A stretch of 33,845 nt of DNA, taken from NCBI GenBank assembly GCA_026394375.1, contig JAPKYJ010000003.1, positions 1 to 33,845 of the forward strand, written 5' to 3'. Shown here piece after piece: positions 1 through 7,266 of the stretch (its first letter is position 1; every line of letters starts with the position of its first letter). A program made the position numbers and the translations under genes. This stretch comes from Methanomassiliicoccales archaeon (GTDB taxonomy: Archaea > Thermoplasmatota > Thermoplasmata > Methanomassiliicoccales > UBA472). Under the pieces are notes generated by a model. It ran no database searches and had not been told where the DNA came from. It saw only the letters and a list, made by a program, of their open reading frames with translations.

Positions 1-10
1 GGTAAATAGA

Positions 11-913
11 TTAGACCTTAGGGTTTACTATCTTGAATCCCGCCGATGCCAGACATTTAGGCAGTATGCCCAGGATAAGGCACACATATGCTTTCCAACG
101 TTTCCAATCATATGTAAGCGACTTAAGCAAGTATAGCCTACTTGCTTTTCGCTCCCCCAGCCTCAAGTATAGCGTTCCGATACGGTAATAAGAGGCCGCG
201 AGTTCAATTGGATATCGTTCGAAAAGAGAACGATGTTTCTCAGTAATTCGAATAAGCCCATTGACTATTCTTGAAAATTGCCATGTTGTCTGACCTGAAT
301 GACGGTGATAGACGAATAAACAATCTCTGATCAAATCGAATTGGCATACCTTTGCCAATGAAATCCACAGGTCCCAATCCTCTACCTGGTCTTCCATGAA
401 ACCACCGACCTTTTAAATATAATCTCTTTTAATATTTGCACTGCCCATAGCCACGAAATTGTTTGATAGAATTTGGCCGAGCACATTCCCTCTTATTGAA
501 GCAGGATGGCATATCTCCGCGCCGTCCTCCAAGACATCAATCTGACCACAATAGACGACGCCGATATCGTTACTTGCTTGTTTGAACAATTCCATTTGCT
601 GCTCGATTTTTTTTGGCAATAATTCATCGTCATCGTCGAGGAATGACAAATAATCAGCAGTCGTCAGTTTTGCTCCCAAATCGCGGGCAATAGATACATT
701 GCTCTTCCTTCCTGCTTGAAGGAATACTAGCCTATTGTCATTAAGCTCATGAACCAATGCCTCAATATCCGAGTCTGAACCACCATCCACGACAATTATC
801 TCGATGTTCTTGTAAGTTTGCGATGCCGCGCTTTTTATCGCTCGTTTCAATAAGGTTGGCCTATTATACGAAGTAATAACGACTGCAACCTTAGCGTAAG
901 CAATATCTGACAT
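11..913 (-). pseudogene. family 2 glycosyltransferase, interrupted by one in-frame stop
   Basis: Two open stretches (913-413 and 397-11) lie in the same frame and are separated by a TAA at 413-415. The five codons after the stop read KVGGF and continue into EDQVEDWDLW, so joining them restores a normal GT2 protein of about 300 residues. The N-terminal half has the nucleotide-sugar fold start (VVITSYNRPTLLKRAIKSA), a VVDGGSDSD strand and the metal-binding acidic cluster FLDDDDELL near residue 94. The C-terminal half carries the typical EDWDLWISLAK and HSGQTT segments. GT2 enzymes transfer sugars to surface polysaccharides or lipids. A single substitution such as GAA to TAA explains the break. 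TAA is not the pyrrolysine codon, so decoding as Pyl is not an explanation. It may be a recent pseudogene or a sequencing error. Confidence 0.85.
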
Positions 914-1036
914 GATTCAATCCACCAAAGTCAAAGACCAATTAATAAATGGGGAGATTCCCTATTTTGATTTTCTTTTTGACACAGCCGAATTAGAAAT
1001 AGAGGAGCTTAGGTATGGAGCGGTCTGCCCTCGAAC

Positions 1037-1409
1037 GTGCAAGTGAAGCGGAGTCTGGCCAACTCCGCTTATCACGGCGAAGCGTGCCTGGCCGCCGCCA
1101 GGCAGCATGGAGCGACGCCGCTCCATGGCATCAAGAAGAACGCTCGTCATTTCGCGAAACCGGAGACAATGTATCAGAAGATGGCCTCGTTCTGGCAGCA
1201 CTGGCCGAATCGTGCTGCCGAACTGTACGGCAAGCGCAATCATGCTGAGACGACCTTCAGCATGATTGGAGCGCTGCTCGGATATCCTCTTCGATGTCGG
1301 TCGGAAAACGGGTCGAAGAAATGAGGTTCGGTCTAAGATCGCTCTGTTCGATCTAATTCAGCTGGCTATGCGAGTGGAGTTCTGGTCCTGAGAGTTTTGC
1401 AACAGGGCC
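1037..1409 (+). mobile_element. IS transposase 3' remnant with right terminal repeat
   Basis: The reading frame from 1037 encodes the C-terminal part of a DDE transposase of IS4/IS5 type (NSAYHGEACLAAARQHGATP, then GKRNHAETTFSMIGALLGY with the catalytic Glu of HAET). It stops early at 1324 because of a one-base insertion near 1317-1321. The +1 frame then continues NEVRSKIALFDLIQLAMR to the true end at about 1391. The remnant ends in GAGAGTTTTGCAACAGGGCC (1390-1409), the same terminal sequence found in inverted orientation at 3422. The N-terminal two thirds are missing, so the copy is dead. No left terminal repeat is visible upstream of 1010. Confidence 0.85.
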
Positions 1410-1515
1410 AACAAAGCCTGATTCCATTGCAATGGGATAGGTAGTTCTTATTGTTTCAATGACCCCCCAACTGTATGAATCCGATATTGTATCAATCCAA
1501 ATTCCCGTTGCAAAG

Positions 1516-2073
1516 TCAAAGAAATCCGAATTGGCGGATATCCTGGACGACCCTATCTACGGCCCGTTCAAGGTCCTTGTAATTCTTTGCCCCCGTCATT
1601 ACCATCTTCCCGGAGTTGAACAGGAGACAGACAACATTAGGATCTCTCAATCTATAGACAAGGCCTGGAAATTGTTCTGGCTCATACTCTGTGTCTTCAA
1701 GACCCAAAGATACTTTTAGATTTGTTAGATTCAAGGCGCAACCGACATCGTATACCGCAACCAGATTTTGTACGATGATTTCGGGATCAGAATCGACAGG
1801 GATGCCTAACTTGTTTAAAAGAATAGCGAATCTTCGTATTGCTCTTCGGACTTCTTCCAGACTTTTACCACCGACGCAATTAGCCTTCCCGCTTCCGAAA
1901 AGGAGAATTACAGTCTTCAGGTCGCTGAGTCGGTAAATGAGGCCAGGGAATCGTTCAGGGTCGTATTCTGATCCTGTAAGTTTCTCGGCGACCGTGCATA
2001 AATCAAGTTCTTTCGCAAATTGCGTCGAAGCCACAATATTTACTACTCGTGGTCTGGTTTCGATTGCATTCAT
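1516..2073 (-). CDS. tbp: TATA-box binding protein (TBP)
   Basis: The 185-residue product has the two-fold repeat of archaeal TBP. Repeat 1 runs from about residue 9 (RVVNIVASTQFAKELDL, YDPERFPGLIYRL, ILLFGSGKANCVGGKS). Repeat 2 runs from about 100 (VQNLVAVYDVGCALNLTNL, YEPEQFPGLVYRL, CLLFNSGKMVMTGAKNY). TBP binds the TATA box and recruits TFB and RNA polymerase. Length and motifs are normal and the frame is intact. The gene lies alone between two IS remnants with accessory-type neighbours downstream of its promoter side, so it may be a supernumerary TBP rather than the housekeeping copy. That cannot be decided from this window. The start ATG at 2073 is directly followed by the conserved core. 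Confidence 0.95.
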   Translation of the reverse strand: MNAIETRPRVVNIVASTQFAKELDLCTVAEKLTGSEYDPERFPGLIYRLSDLKTVILLFGSGKANCVGGKSLEEVRRAIRRFAILLNKLGIPVDSDPEIIVQNLVAVYDVGCALNLTNLKVSLGLEDTEYEPEQFPGLVYRLRDPNVVCLLFNSGKMVMTGAKNYKDLERAVDRVVQDIRQFGFL

Positions 2074-2164
2074 GATATTCCAAGAGAATACCTATTGACG
2101 GTACGAAGAAATAGCTATGTGAAGCGTGTTGCATTAATGCCAGTGAAAGGAGGGTGCGGCATTC

Positions 2165-2192
2165 GCCTTATCGCCTGGGATGGCGATAAGGC
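2165..2192. repeat. perfect 11-bp inverted repeat (hairpin)
   Basis: GCCTTATCGCC (2165-2175) and GGCGATAAGGC (2182-2192) are exact complements around a 6-base loop TGGGAT. The hairpin lies in the 309-base gene-free stretch between TBP (divergent side) and the RHH protein gene, next to four copies of TTTAGGTGCA. No run of T follows, so a classical terminator is unlikely. A protein-binding site or part of an origin is possible. Confidence 0.7.
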
Positions 2193-2212
2193 ATTTGGGA
2201 TAACGAAGGCTT

Positions 2213-2391
2213 TGCACCTAAATCCCGTTTGGCACTCCACTTTAGGTGCAGGGCGCGGAGTTTAGCAAGAAGGCGAGGAAGCTCTCGTCGGGGTTCCTGC
2301 TACTGGCTATCATGAGGGTATGAACTCGAAGGTATTACTGCTAAGAGGTTCATCCCCGCGACTTTAGGTGCAACCTATCCCTTTAGGTGCA
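2213..2391. repeat. four copies of a 10-bp motif TTTAGGTGCA
   Basis: The motif occurs directly at 2241-2250, 2363-2372 and 2382-2391 and inverted (TGCACCTAAA) at 2213-2222. The last copy overlaps the stop codon of the RHH/coiled-coil gene. Four exact 10-mers in 180 bases are unlikely by chance. Such spacing resembles iterons or operator arrays for an RHH-type regulator. The function is inferred, not shown. Confidence 0.6.
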
Positions 2392-2907
2392 AAGCCGCTT
2401 GTCTGGCTGCTTAAGCAGGCCCAATTCCTTGCTTAAGTCGTACTCGACCGACTGCTTGCAGCCCGGACACTTGCCCTTGAACACTCCGGTCCCGATGCGC
2501 TTCTTAAGGTCGGCCAGGCTTCCATTAAGCGTGTCCCGCTCGGCCTCAAGAGCGTTGTACTTCTTGACCAGGGCGTTGTACTGCCCGACCAGCTCGGCCA
2601 CTCGCTTTTCCAAGGTCGGAATCTTCGCCAGCTCCTCGGTGATTCCGGCCGGAAGGACGGTCTGTTCAACGATCTTCAGAGGCGGCCGCGCAGCGAGGAC
2701 GTAGGCCGTCCAGGCGGGCACAGTCATCCCATTTTTCGCCGCTTCTTCGCTGAGCGAGCGGCGCAAGCCCACGGGGATCCAGAACTGCAAACGCACATCC
2801 TTTTCCGCCGCACTTTCAGGCCGCGACGGTCGCGCCGCCGCGGCCTCTTCAATCATCGCGGCGACTATTTCGGGGCTCGGCGTTTCATCCAGCTTGAATC
2901 TCCTCAT
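2383..2907 (-). CDS. RHH-like, coiled-coil protein with CxxC motif
   Basis: The 174-residue product has a segment resembling a ribbon-helix-helix DNA-binding unit at about 38-75 (VRLQFWIPVGLRRSLSEEAA then GMTVPAWTAYVLAA). A heptad-rich coiled coil follows at about 95-135 (LEKRVAELVGQYNALVKKYN), then a C-terminal CPGC motif near 148. This looks like a DNA-binding protein that dimerises through the coil. Specific function is unknown. A TATA-like sequence (TCTTATACG) sits about 25 bases before the ATG, suggesting a very short leader. Its stop codon lies within a copy of the TTTAGGTGCA repeat, so it may bind those sites, but this is speculation. Confidence 0.75.
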   Translation of the reverse strand: MRRFKLDETPSPEIVAAMIEEAAAARPSRPESAAEKDVRLQFWIPVGLRRSLSEEAAKNGMTVPAWTAYVLAARPPLKIVEQTVLPAGITEELAKIPTLEKRVAELVGQYNALVKKYNALEAERDTLNGSLADLKKRIGTGVFKGKCPGCKQSVEYDLSKELGLLKQPDKRLCT

Positions 2908-2925
2908 GGGACGTCACAGAATCCC

Positions 2926-2944
2926 CGAAGCGTATAAGACTTCG
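2926..2944 (-). promoter_or_regulatory. TATA box inside a short inverted repeat
   Basis: On the minus strand the TATA-like CTTATACG is flanked by CGAAG (2926-2930) and CTTCG (2940-2944), which are complements. It lies 19-37 bases upstream of the ATG at 2907. The arrangement suggests a promoter with an overlapping operator, possibly for autoregulation by the RHH-like product. Confidence 0.4.
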
Positions 2945-2990
2945 CGTTCCCGACCCCCACGAGGCGGGAAAGCGGGCTCCCTGCGCTCCC

Positions 2991-3374
2991 TCAGCCAGTT
3001 CCGGGGCGGTTCGTCAGCCTACGGTGGCCACAGGTCTGACAGTGCATCCAGCCAGTGAATTGCCCGTTTCTTCTGCCTTCGGTGTACAACGCGCCCTGCT
3101 TGTCCGAGGCACCGCACATCAGACAAGTGGACATCAGCCGGCTCACCTCTTCGTCGTCTATGAAACCATCGTCCCCGAGGACCGCGATTATCTCTACAAG
3201 CAGGTCGTAGAGCGCATCGACCTTCACGAAGCTGCCTAGGGCGCCCGAGCCGGCGTCCGATCCTGTGACGTCTCGACTCATGCAGGAAGGGCATCTCCGC
3301 CTCCCGTCCGAAGTTCTTTCCTTCCGGGATTTCCAGGCGTGTCCGCATTTCCCGCATTGTAGTTCAATCGACAT
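2991..3374 (-). CDS. small protein with two zinc ribbons
   Basis: The 127-residue product has an N-terminal zinc ribbon (CGKCG at residues 7-11 and CPSC at 28-31), a helical middle (VDALYDLLVEIIAVLGDDGF), and a second ribbon (CLMCG, then CQTCGHRRL near the C-terminus). Such proteins often bind nucleic acid or act as adaptors on archaeal plasmids and viruses. No family is recognised. It reads toward the RHH/coiled-coil gene, 83 bases away, and the two may be one transcription unit. AT-rich sequence upstream of the ATG (about 3385-3420) can supply a promoter. Confidence 0.75.
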   Translation of the reverse strand: MSIELQCGKCGHAWKSRKERTSDGRRRCPSCMSRDVTGSDAGSGALGSFVKVDALYDLLVEIIAVLGDDGFIDDEEVSRLMSTCLMCGASDKQGALYTEGRRNGQFTGWMHCQTCGHRRLTNRPGTG

Positions 3375-3421
3375 ACCTAGTTAATAACATAGACCTATCA
3401 AGTTAATAATAATACTACATA

Positions 3422-3665
3422 GGCCCTGTTGCAAAACTCTCAGGACCAGAATTCCTTACGCATAGCCAGCTGAATTAGGTCGAACAGAGCGAGCTTGACT
3501 CGAACCTCGTTTTTCCGGCCTTTTTTCGAGCGACCTTTCCAATCCATTCACCTTTCTAAGCAACTGGCGATATGGATTGGCCCACATATATAGATTTTGA
3601 TAACAATATAGATAACAAAGGATAAATATGCTCAAGAGACCGGTTCAGAGTTTAGCAACAGAAGC
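3422..3665 (-). mobile_element. internally deleted IS copy (same family as 1037-1409)
   Basis: GGCCCTGTTGCAAAACTCTC at 3422-3441 is the exact inverse of the IS end at 1390-1409. Reading the minus strand from about 3545 gives the transposase C-terminus (RKNEVRVKLALFDLIQLAM, then EFWS and stop). At 3646-3665 a degenerate version of the opposite end (CAGAGTTTAGCAACAGAAGC) is present. The copy therefore keeps both ends but has lost most of the transposase, leaving about 244 bases like a MITE. The far end is imperfect, so that boundary is less certain. Confidence 0.7.
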
Positions 3666-3777
3666 AACGAGATCGGCGGTCCTGCTGTACCTCCCTTCGG
3701 CCCTAGGACGTCTTGCGTAACCGCTTGCGCAAGGCAAGTGCCTGTTCTCCTATGGGATTCCATGCGTTCTGCTGGGA

Positions 3778-4707
3778 ATGATGATTTATAGAGGGATGGA
3801 AATCTACATCCCCGTGCGCTTCAAGACCTGGATGATCGAGATCAGAGCCCCGTTCCTCCTATTGCCTGTCATATTGGCGGCGGTCGGGAGCGTCCTTACC
3901 ATAGATGACGGTCATTTCGATGTCCTGAACTTTACCATATTCACATCTATCCTCGTCCTGCTTCACATCAGTGTCAACACGCTGAACGAATATCTCGACC
4001 ACAAGACGGAGATCGACATGCATACCAGGCGGACGATGTTCAACGGTGGGAGCGGGATTCTCCAGGCAGGAACGCTCCAGCCACAGGAGGTATTAACCGT
4101 CGCCCTCGTTTGTTTCGTGCTCGCCGCGCTGCTGAGCGCCTACCTTATCGTTGCGGTATCCTGGCTCCTCATGCTGATAATCGTCCCAGGGATGCTGTTC
4201 GTGCTTTTCTATACGCAGATCTTCGCGAGGAACATGCTTGGAGAGGTCGCAGCCGGTCTTGGTCTCGGATTCCTTCCAGTGATCGGGGCATACCTCGTCC
4301 AAATACAGGATTTCCCTCTGTCCCTGATGCTCCTGGCGATCACTTCAGGTATCCTTACATTCAACCTTCTGCTTCTCAATGAGTTCCCTGACGTGGAAGC
4401 GGATAAGATCGGCGGAAGGAGGAACCTCGTCATATCACTGGGCAGCAAGAAAGCAGCTTGGCTTTACCTCGCCGGGACGGTCGGTGCTTACGGCATAATC
4501 CTTGCTGGAATTGCACTTTCGGTGTTTCCGTTGCTCGCGGCCATCGCCCTCCTCACTCTGCCGTTCGCCTTCAAGGCAGTCCAGGGGGCGTTCGGGGGGG
4601 CTGAGCAGACATCGACCTTCCTGCACGCGCAGAAGGCTAATGTCCAAGTCGTGCTGATCACCCAGATATTGTTTGTCATCGGGTTCGCAGTCGCTCTCGC
4701 GGTCTGA
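3778..4707 (+). CDS. UbiA-family prenyltransferase (MenA-like)
   Basis: The 309-residue polytopic membrane protein carries both Asp-rich motifs of UbiA enzymes. The first is NEYLDHKTEID (N70, D74, D80) and the second is NEFPDVEAD (N201, D205, D209), followed by GGRRNLVISLG. About eight to nine hydrophobic segments are visible. The family condenses a polyprenyl diphosphate with an aromatic or glycerol acceptor. The pattern resembles 1,4-dihydroxy-2-naphthoate prenyltransferase, but the archaeal family also includes geranylgeranylglyceryl-phosphate and other transferases, so the substrate is open. ATG 3778 is used. ATG 3796 (MEIYIP) is an alternative. It stands alone, downstream of the IS remnant. 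Confidence 0.9.
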   Translation: MMIYRGMEIYIPVRFKTWMIEIRAPFLLLPVILAAVGSVLTIDDGHFDVLNFTIFTSILVLLHISVNTLNEYLDHKTEIDMHTRRTMFNGGSGILQAGTLQPQEVLTVALVCFVLAALLSAYLIVAVSWLLMLIIVPGMLFVLFYTQIFARNMLGEVAAGLGLGFLPVIGAYLVQIQDFPLSLMLLAITSGILTFNLLLLNEFPDVEADKIGGRRNLVISLGSKKAAWLYLAGTVGAYGIILAGIALSVFPLLAAIALLTLPFAFKAVQGAFGGAEQTSTFLHAQKANVQVVLITQILFVIGFAVALAV

Positions 4708-4718
4708 GTTGGGCCAAG

Positions 4719-4730
4719 CGGCTATAGCCG
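4719..4730. terminator. 12-bp palindrome after the UbiA gene
   Basis: CGGCTATAGCCG is a perfect palindrome 12 bases after the stop codon of the prenyltransferase gene. It could be a weak stem at the transcript end, but it has no loop and no T-run. From 4731 to 5387 no convincing gene is visible. That stretch holds a GC-rich patch (4850-4925) and the long palindrome at 5004-5057. Confidence 0.25.
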
Positions 4731-5003
4731 TACACGATTGCTAATATCATTACCAGCAGCGTTCAGTCTCAATATGGTGATTAGCGACGTCGCAATGTGA
4801 AGCCCATCTATGTACCTAGGCGCTCCCTTAGTGCCGCAGATCGTTATGCATAGCGCGCGGCGAACGCCCGAGATAGCCGGAGGCGGCGACCGCCCGACCA
4901 GCGGAGGCCGAGGACCAGCGTGTCCAGACGCTTAATTACCCTCTTTTGACCCGCACCATGTTGAAGAGAATCCACATTCTCAGTCGCTCAGAAGAGTGAA
5001 AGT

Positions 5004-5057
5004 ACTGGATATGGTTGATGGTGGGTCTGCCCGAACTCAACAGACAGACCCATCCAG
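5004..5057. repeat. long palindromic element, copy 1
   Basis: The element starts ACTGGATA and contains GTGGGTCTG. TGGGTCTG (5022-5029) pairs exactly with CAGACCCA (5045-5052), and CTGGAT (5005-5010) can pair with ATCCAG (5052-5057). The left half is nearly the same as in copy 2 at 8688-8741, while the right half differs yet still pairs. Neither copy lies in a gene. It could be a structured RNA, an interspersed palindromic repeat, or the end of a lost transposon. Confidence 0.6.
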
Positions 5058-5387
5058 CACGACGATTCTCTGCTCGGAATTAAGGAGGAAATCCTGTCAA
5101 CTCCCAGATGACCGAAACTGATTACTGGACATTTTCAGGAAACCCCTTACCCCTTCTCTTCTTTCTAACTCTTCTAACCAATCTAACTTCTAATCATCAT
5201 TATCTATCGTCTGGGCAGGGAGTGCGTCCGTTAGTTAGATGAGCAGTCAAATGCTCCGAAAACTAACGCGAAAAAGGAAACCCTTGAGATGCCGGTTTCG
5301 GTAATCTCCTCCAAGGTACAGAATGATGGCAAGCAAGGCCACAAACGAGATAATCAATGCAGACGCTTCATGAGCTGAGGCGATTGC

Positions 5388-5498
5388 GTGAAGAGAACAA
5401 GCAAGTATCTGCTACTCGGTGCCCTCGCCGTCGCTCTAATCGTCATAGGAGTGATCTGGTACTTGATTTATACAGGGCATACAGGGCCCAACGGCTGA
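5388..5498 (+). CDS. 36-residue single-pass membrane peptide
   Basis: A GTG start at 5388 opens a 36-codon frame. It has a positively charged N-terminus (VKRTSKY) and a hydrophobic helix (LLLGALAVALIVIGVIWYLI), and ends YTGHTGPNG. GAGG at 5377-5380 is a plausible ribosome site 7 bases upstream, and a TGA lies in frame just before it. It has the form of a membrane microprotein, or of a signal peptide left from a lost gene. No family is recognised and the evidence is only composition and frame. Confidence 0.4.
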   Translation: MKRTSKYLLLGALAVALIVIGVIWYLIYTGHTGPNG

Positions 5499-5556
5499 GC
5501 ACCACTCCCGAATCACTCCCCCGATGACCTCGTATTCGGGCTCGATCCAAGCGGTT

Positions 5557-5730
5557 CTAGCCGAGCCCCGACATGGCGGTCCCGATGCCCGAAACGAAGA
5601 TGGCAATGGCGCGTCCATCGGACATGTTTTGACAAATTATCACCTCTTGGAGCAAGTACCTGTGGTCCATCAACTCCTTCTCCATTGCCTTGAGGACCTC
5701 AACGACATCGCCCGAGACCTCATGGGTCAT
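5557..5730 (-). CDS. 57-residue protein of unknown function
   Basis: An ATG at 5730 opens a 57-codon frame (MTHEVSGDVVEVLKAMEKEL at the start). The N-terminal half is an amphipathic acidic helix, and a hydrophobic C-terminal segment (IAIFVSGIGTAMSGLG) follows. It begins 46 bases after the stop of the 5777-6106 gene on the same strand, so the two probably form one operon. It ends with TAG. The frame beyond that stop shows no protein-like continuation. No family is recognised. The tail may associate with membrane. Confidence 0.5.
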   Translation of the reverse strand: MTHEVSGDVVEVLKAMEKELMDHRYLLQEVIICQNMSDGRAIAIFVSGIGTAMSGLG

Positions 5731-5776
5731 TCAATCATCTCTCGCTTCATCTGAGAATAGCGGACGATTGGGTCGT

Positions 5777-6106
5777 CTACGTGATCTCCCTGTTGTCGGG
5801 CTTTTTCGCCTGGGGAAGCTTCCTCAACCTCGCAGGCGACCTTATGCTGAACTGGACATTCGGCTCAAAGTTGTAAGCCGGTTCGCCGGACATGGGGTTG
5901 TTCTCATTCAGGATTCGGTACGCCCTCATGAGCGTGATCCGCATCCTGACCTCGGTTCCGTCGCTTAGCTTGGCGATAATCCATGGGTCGTTTTTCTGCT
6001 CCACCAATACCTCGACGGCATCCTTGATGACACCATTCACATTTAGCTGGATGATGTCCTCAGCCGGTTCTTGCTGTTTCTCCTGGGGTTTATCTGCCAT
6101 AGGCAT
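5777..6106 (-). CDS. conserved-looking small cytoplasmic protein, unknown function
   Basis: The product of 109 residues (from ATG 6106, MPMADKPQEK) has a polar N-terminal tail and then alternating strands: DIIQLNVNGVIKDAVEVLVE, NDPWIIAKLSDGTEVRMRIT, PNVQFSIRSPARL. This looks like a small beta-rich fold. No family is recognised. The frame extends upstream to 6208, but that extension runs through a TATA box, a palindrome and a hairpin, so the start at 6106 (or 6100) is preferred. The TATA box is at 6146-6156, giving a leader of about 20 bases. The 57-residue protein gene follows on the same strand. Confidence 0.7.
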   Translation of the reverse strand: MPMADKPQEKQQEPAEDIIQLNVNGVIKDAVEVLVEQKNDPWIIAKLSDGTEVRMRITLMRAYRILNENNPMSGEPAYNFEPNVQFSIRSPARLRKLPQAKKPDNREIT

Positions 6107-6131
6107 CGTGATATAGAATGGATGTGGGCTA

Positions 6132-6156
6132 AAAAGGATTCCTTTTGAGATATAAT
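6132..6156 (-). promoter_or_regulatory. TATA box with overlapping operator-like palindrome
   Basis: On the minus strand GATTATATCTC (6146-6156) is a good TATA element about 40-50 bases before the ATG at 6106. Just downstream, AAAAGGA/TCCTTTT (6132-6146) forms a 7-bp palindrome with a 1-base centre, placed where a repressor would block TFB or RNA polymerase. The core GGATTCCTTTT recurs at 8937 and 9098. Confidence 0.5.
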
Positions 6157-6191
6157 CCCCCCACTTCACGTCAACAATACTGGCTTGCGAC

Positions 6192-6223
6192 AAAGGGAGG
6201 GTAGTCAATCAGCCCCTCCCTTT
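6192..6223. terminator. 10-bp stem hairpin, terminator-like
   Basis: AAAGGGAGGG (6192-6201) and CCCTCCCTTT (6214-6223) are exact complements around a 12-base loop, with T-rich sequence at the plus-strand end. The site lies between the aquaporin gene and the promoter of the 5777-6106 gene. It could end minus-strand transcription coming from the aquaporin, though it is 250 bases beyond that stop codon. The remaining gene-free sequence to 6477 shows nothing else clear. Confidence 0.45.
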
Positions 6224-6477
6224 TGCTTTGCCGTTGAAGGTACTAACCACCAGCTCCTTGTCCATCGGGAGAAGGTGGTGCGTTGTTGGATGTTGGCTTC
6301 AAGCGGTTACCGTCATGACTTCTTCTTTCTGCGAAACAGCATGAATCCGCCGACGCCTTTGGGGTGGAACCGCAGAGCCCCCTCATCCTGATGGAATCGG
6401 CCTGGCGGTCCTAAAGGATCTCTCGGATGGAAGGAGGCTGGGCCAGGAGCGAGAATAGGAGGAGCTTCTCGGCGAGT

Positions 6478-7266
6478 TCATTTCTGAGTCGAATCCTTCG
6501 GGCATTCGTAGGGAGAGCACTTCTCCGTCCTCGGGCCAGCCTCCATCGCAATCGCGATAGGCTTCTTGGGTGGGCACTCGAACGGGTCGCACTTTTCCTT
6601 CAGCTTGGTTGGGAACATGATTCCGAACACGTAGGCGGCGCCGAGCGCGCCAATGACCTCGGCGATCACGAACAGCGCGGCCCAGCAGGGGGCGATCCCG
6701 CAGATGGCATAGGTGAACATACGTGCGAAGGAGACCATGGGGTTGGCGTACATGGTGCTAGCTGTGGTGATTAGCATGCCACCGACAACGAATCCCACTG
6801 AGAGCCCGGTATGCTTGGAGCTCCCTCTCACGCATCCGATGATGACCCCGATCAGGATGAACGTGCCAATGAACTCGGCGAAGACCTGACCGTAGTTCTT
6901 GACATTCCCAGAGACGGTGATGATGGTCGAGTCATAATCGAAGAACATGAGCCCAACGACCAATAGCCCAATGAAACCGCCCGCTAATTGAGCGATGATG
7001 TAATAGCTCGCCTTTCTCGGGGCAATCTGCTTGGCGGAGAGCAATGCCAGCGTCACCGCAGGGTTGAAGTGAGCCCCCGAAATGGAACCAAACGTCTCTA
7101 TCAATGCGAAAAGGACCATGGCCACGGCGACTGCGTTGATGAATACGGCGAGCGCGATCGTGGCACCAGGCAATGTCATGGGAAGGATGGTTGAGCCGAT
7201 GGCCACCACGACCAGGAACAACGAACCCATAAACTCGGCCAATAAATTCTGTTTGAGCGTTGGCAT
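6478..7266 (-). CDS. aquaporin / MIP-family channel with Cys-rich C-terminal tail
   Basis: The 262-residue product has six predicted membrane helices and both pore boxes. The first is SGAHFNPAVT (NPA 68-70) and the second is ANPMVSFAR (175-182), where the usual NPA is NPM. The second box and the following MFTYAICGIAP resemble the MIP subgroup found in some arsenic operons (AqpS-like), by recollection of that family. MIP proteins conduct water, glycerol or small solutes such as arsenite. A 40-residue cytoplasmic tail holds two similar motifs, CDPFECP (226-232) and CSPYECP (250-256). ATG 7266 is chosen because GGAGGAGAG precedes it. The gene is divergent from the CobW-type GTPase. Confidence 0.9.
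   Translation of the reverse strand: MPTLKQNLLAEFMGSLFLVVVAIGSTILPMTLPGATIALAVFINAVAVAMVLFALIETFGSISGAHFNPAVTLALLSAKQIAPRKASYYIIAQLAGGFIGLLVVGLMFFDYDSTIITVSGNVKNYGQVFAEFIGTFILIGVIIGCVRGSSKHTGLSVGFVVGGMLITTASTMYANPMVSFARMFTYAICGIAPCWAALFVIAEVIGALGAAYVFGIMFPTKLKEKCDPFECPPKKPIAIAMEAGPRTEKCSPYECPKDSTQK

Noticed and set aside
4850-4945. GC-rich patch as a possible RNA gene
   Set aside because: I could not draw a convincing fold or match a known RNA. A covariance search would be needed.
5557-5559. TAG of the 57-codon frame as a pyrrolysine codon
   Set aside because: The frame after the TAG reads Arg-rich, unstructured sequence. Several other genes here also end in TAG, so nothing points to readthrough.
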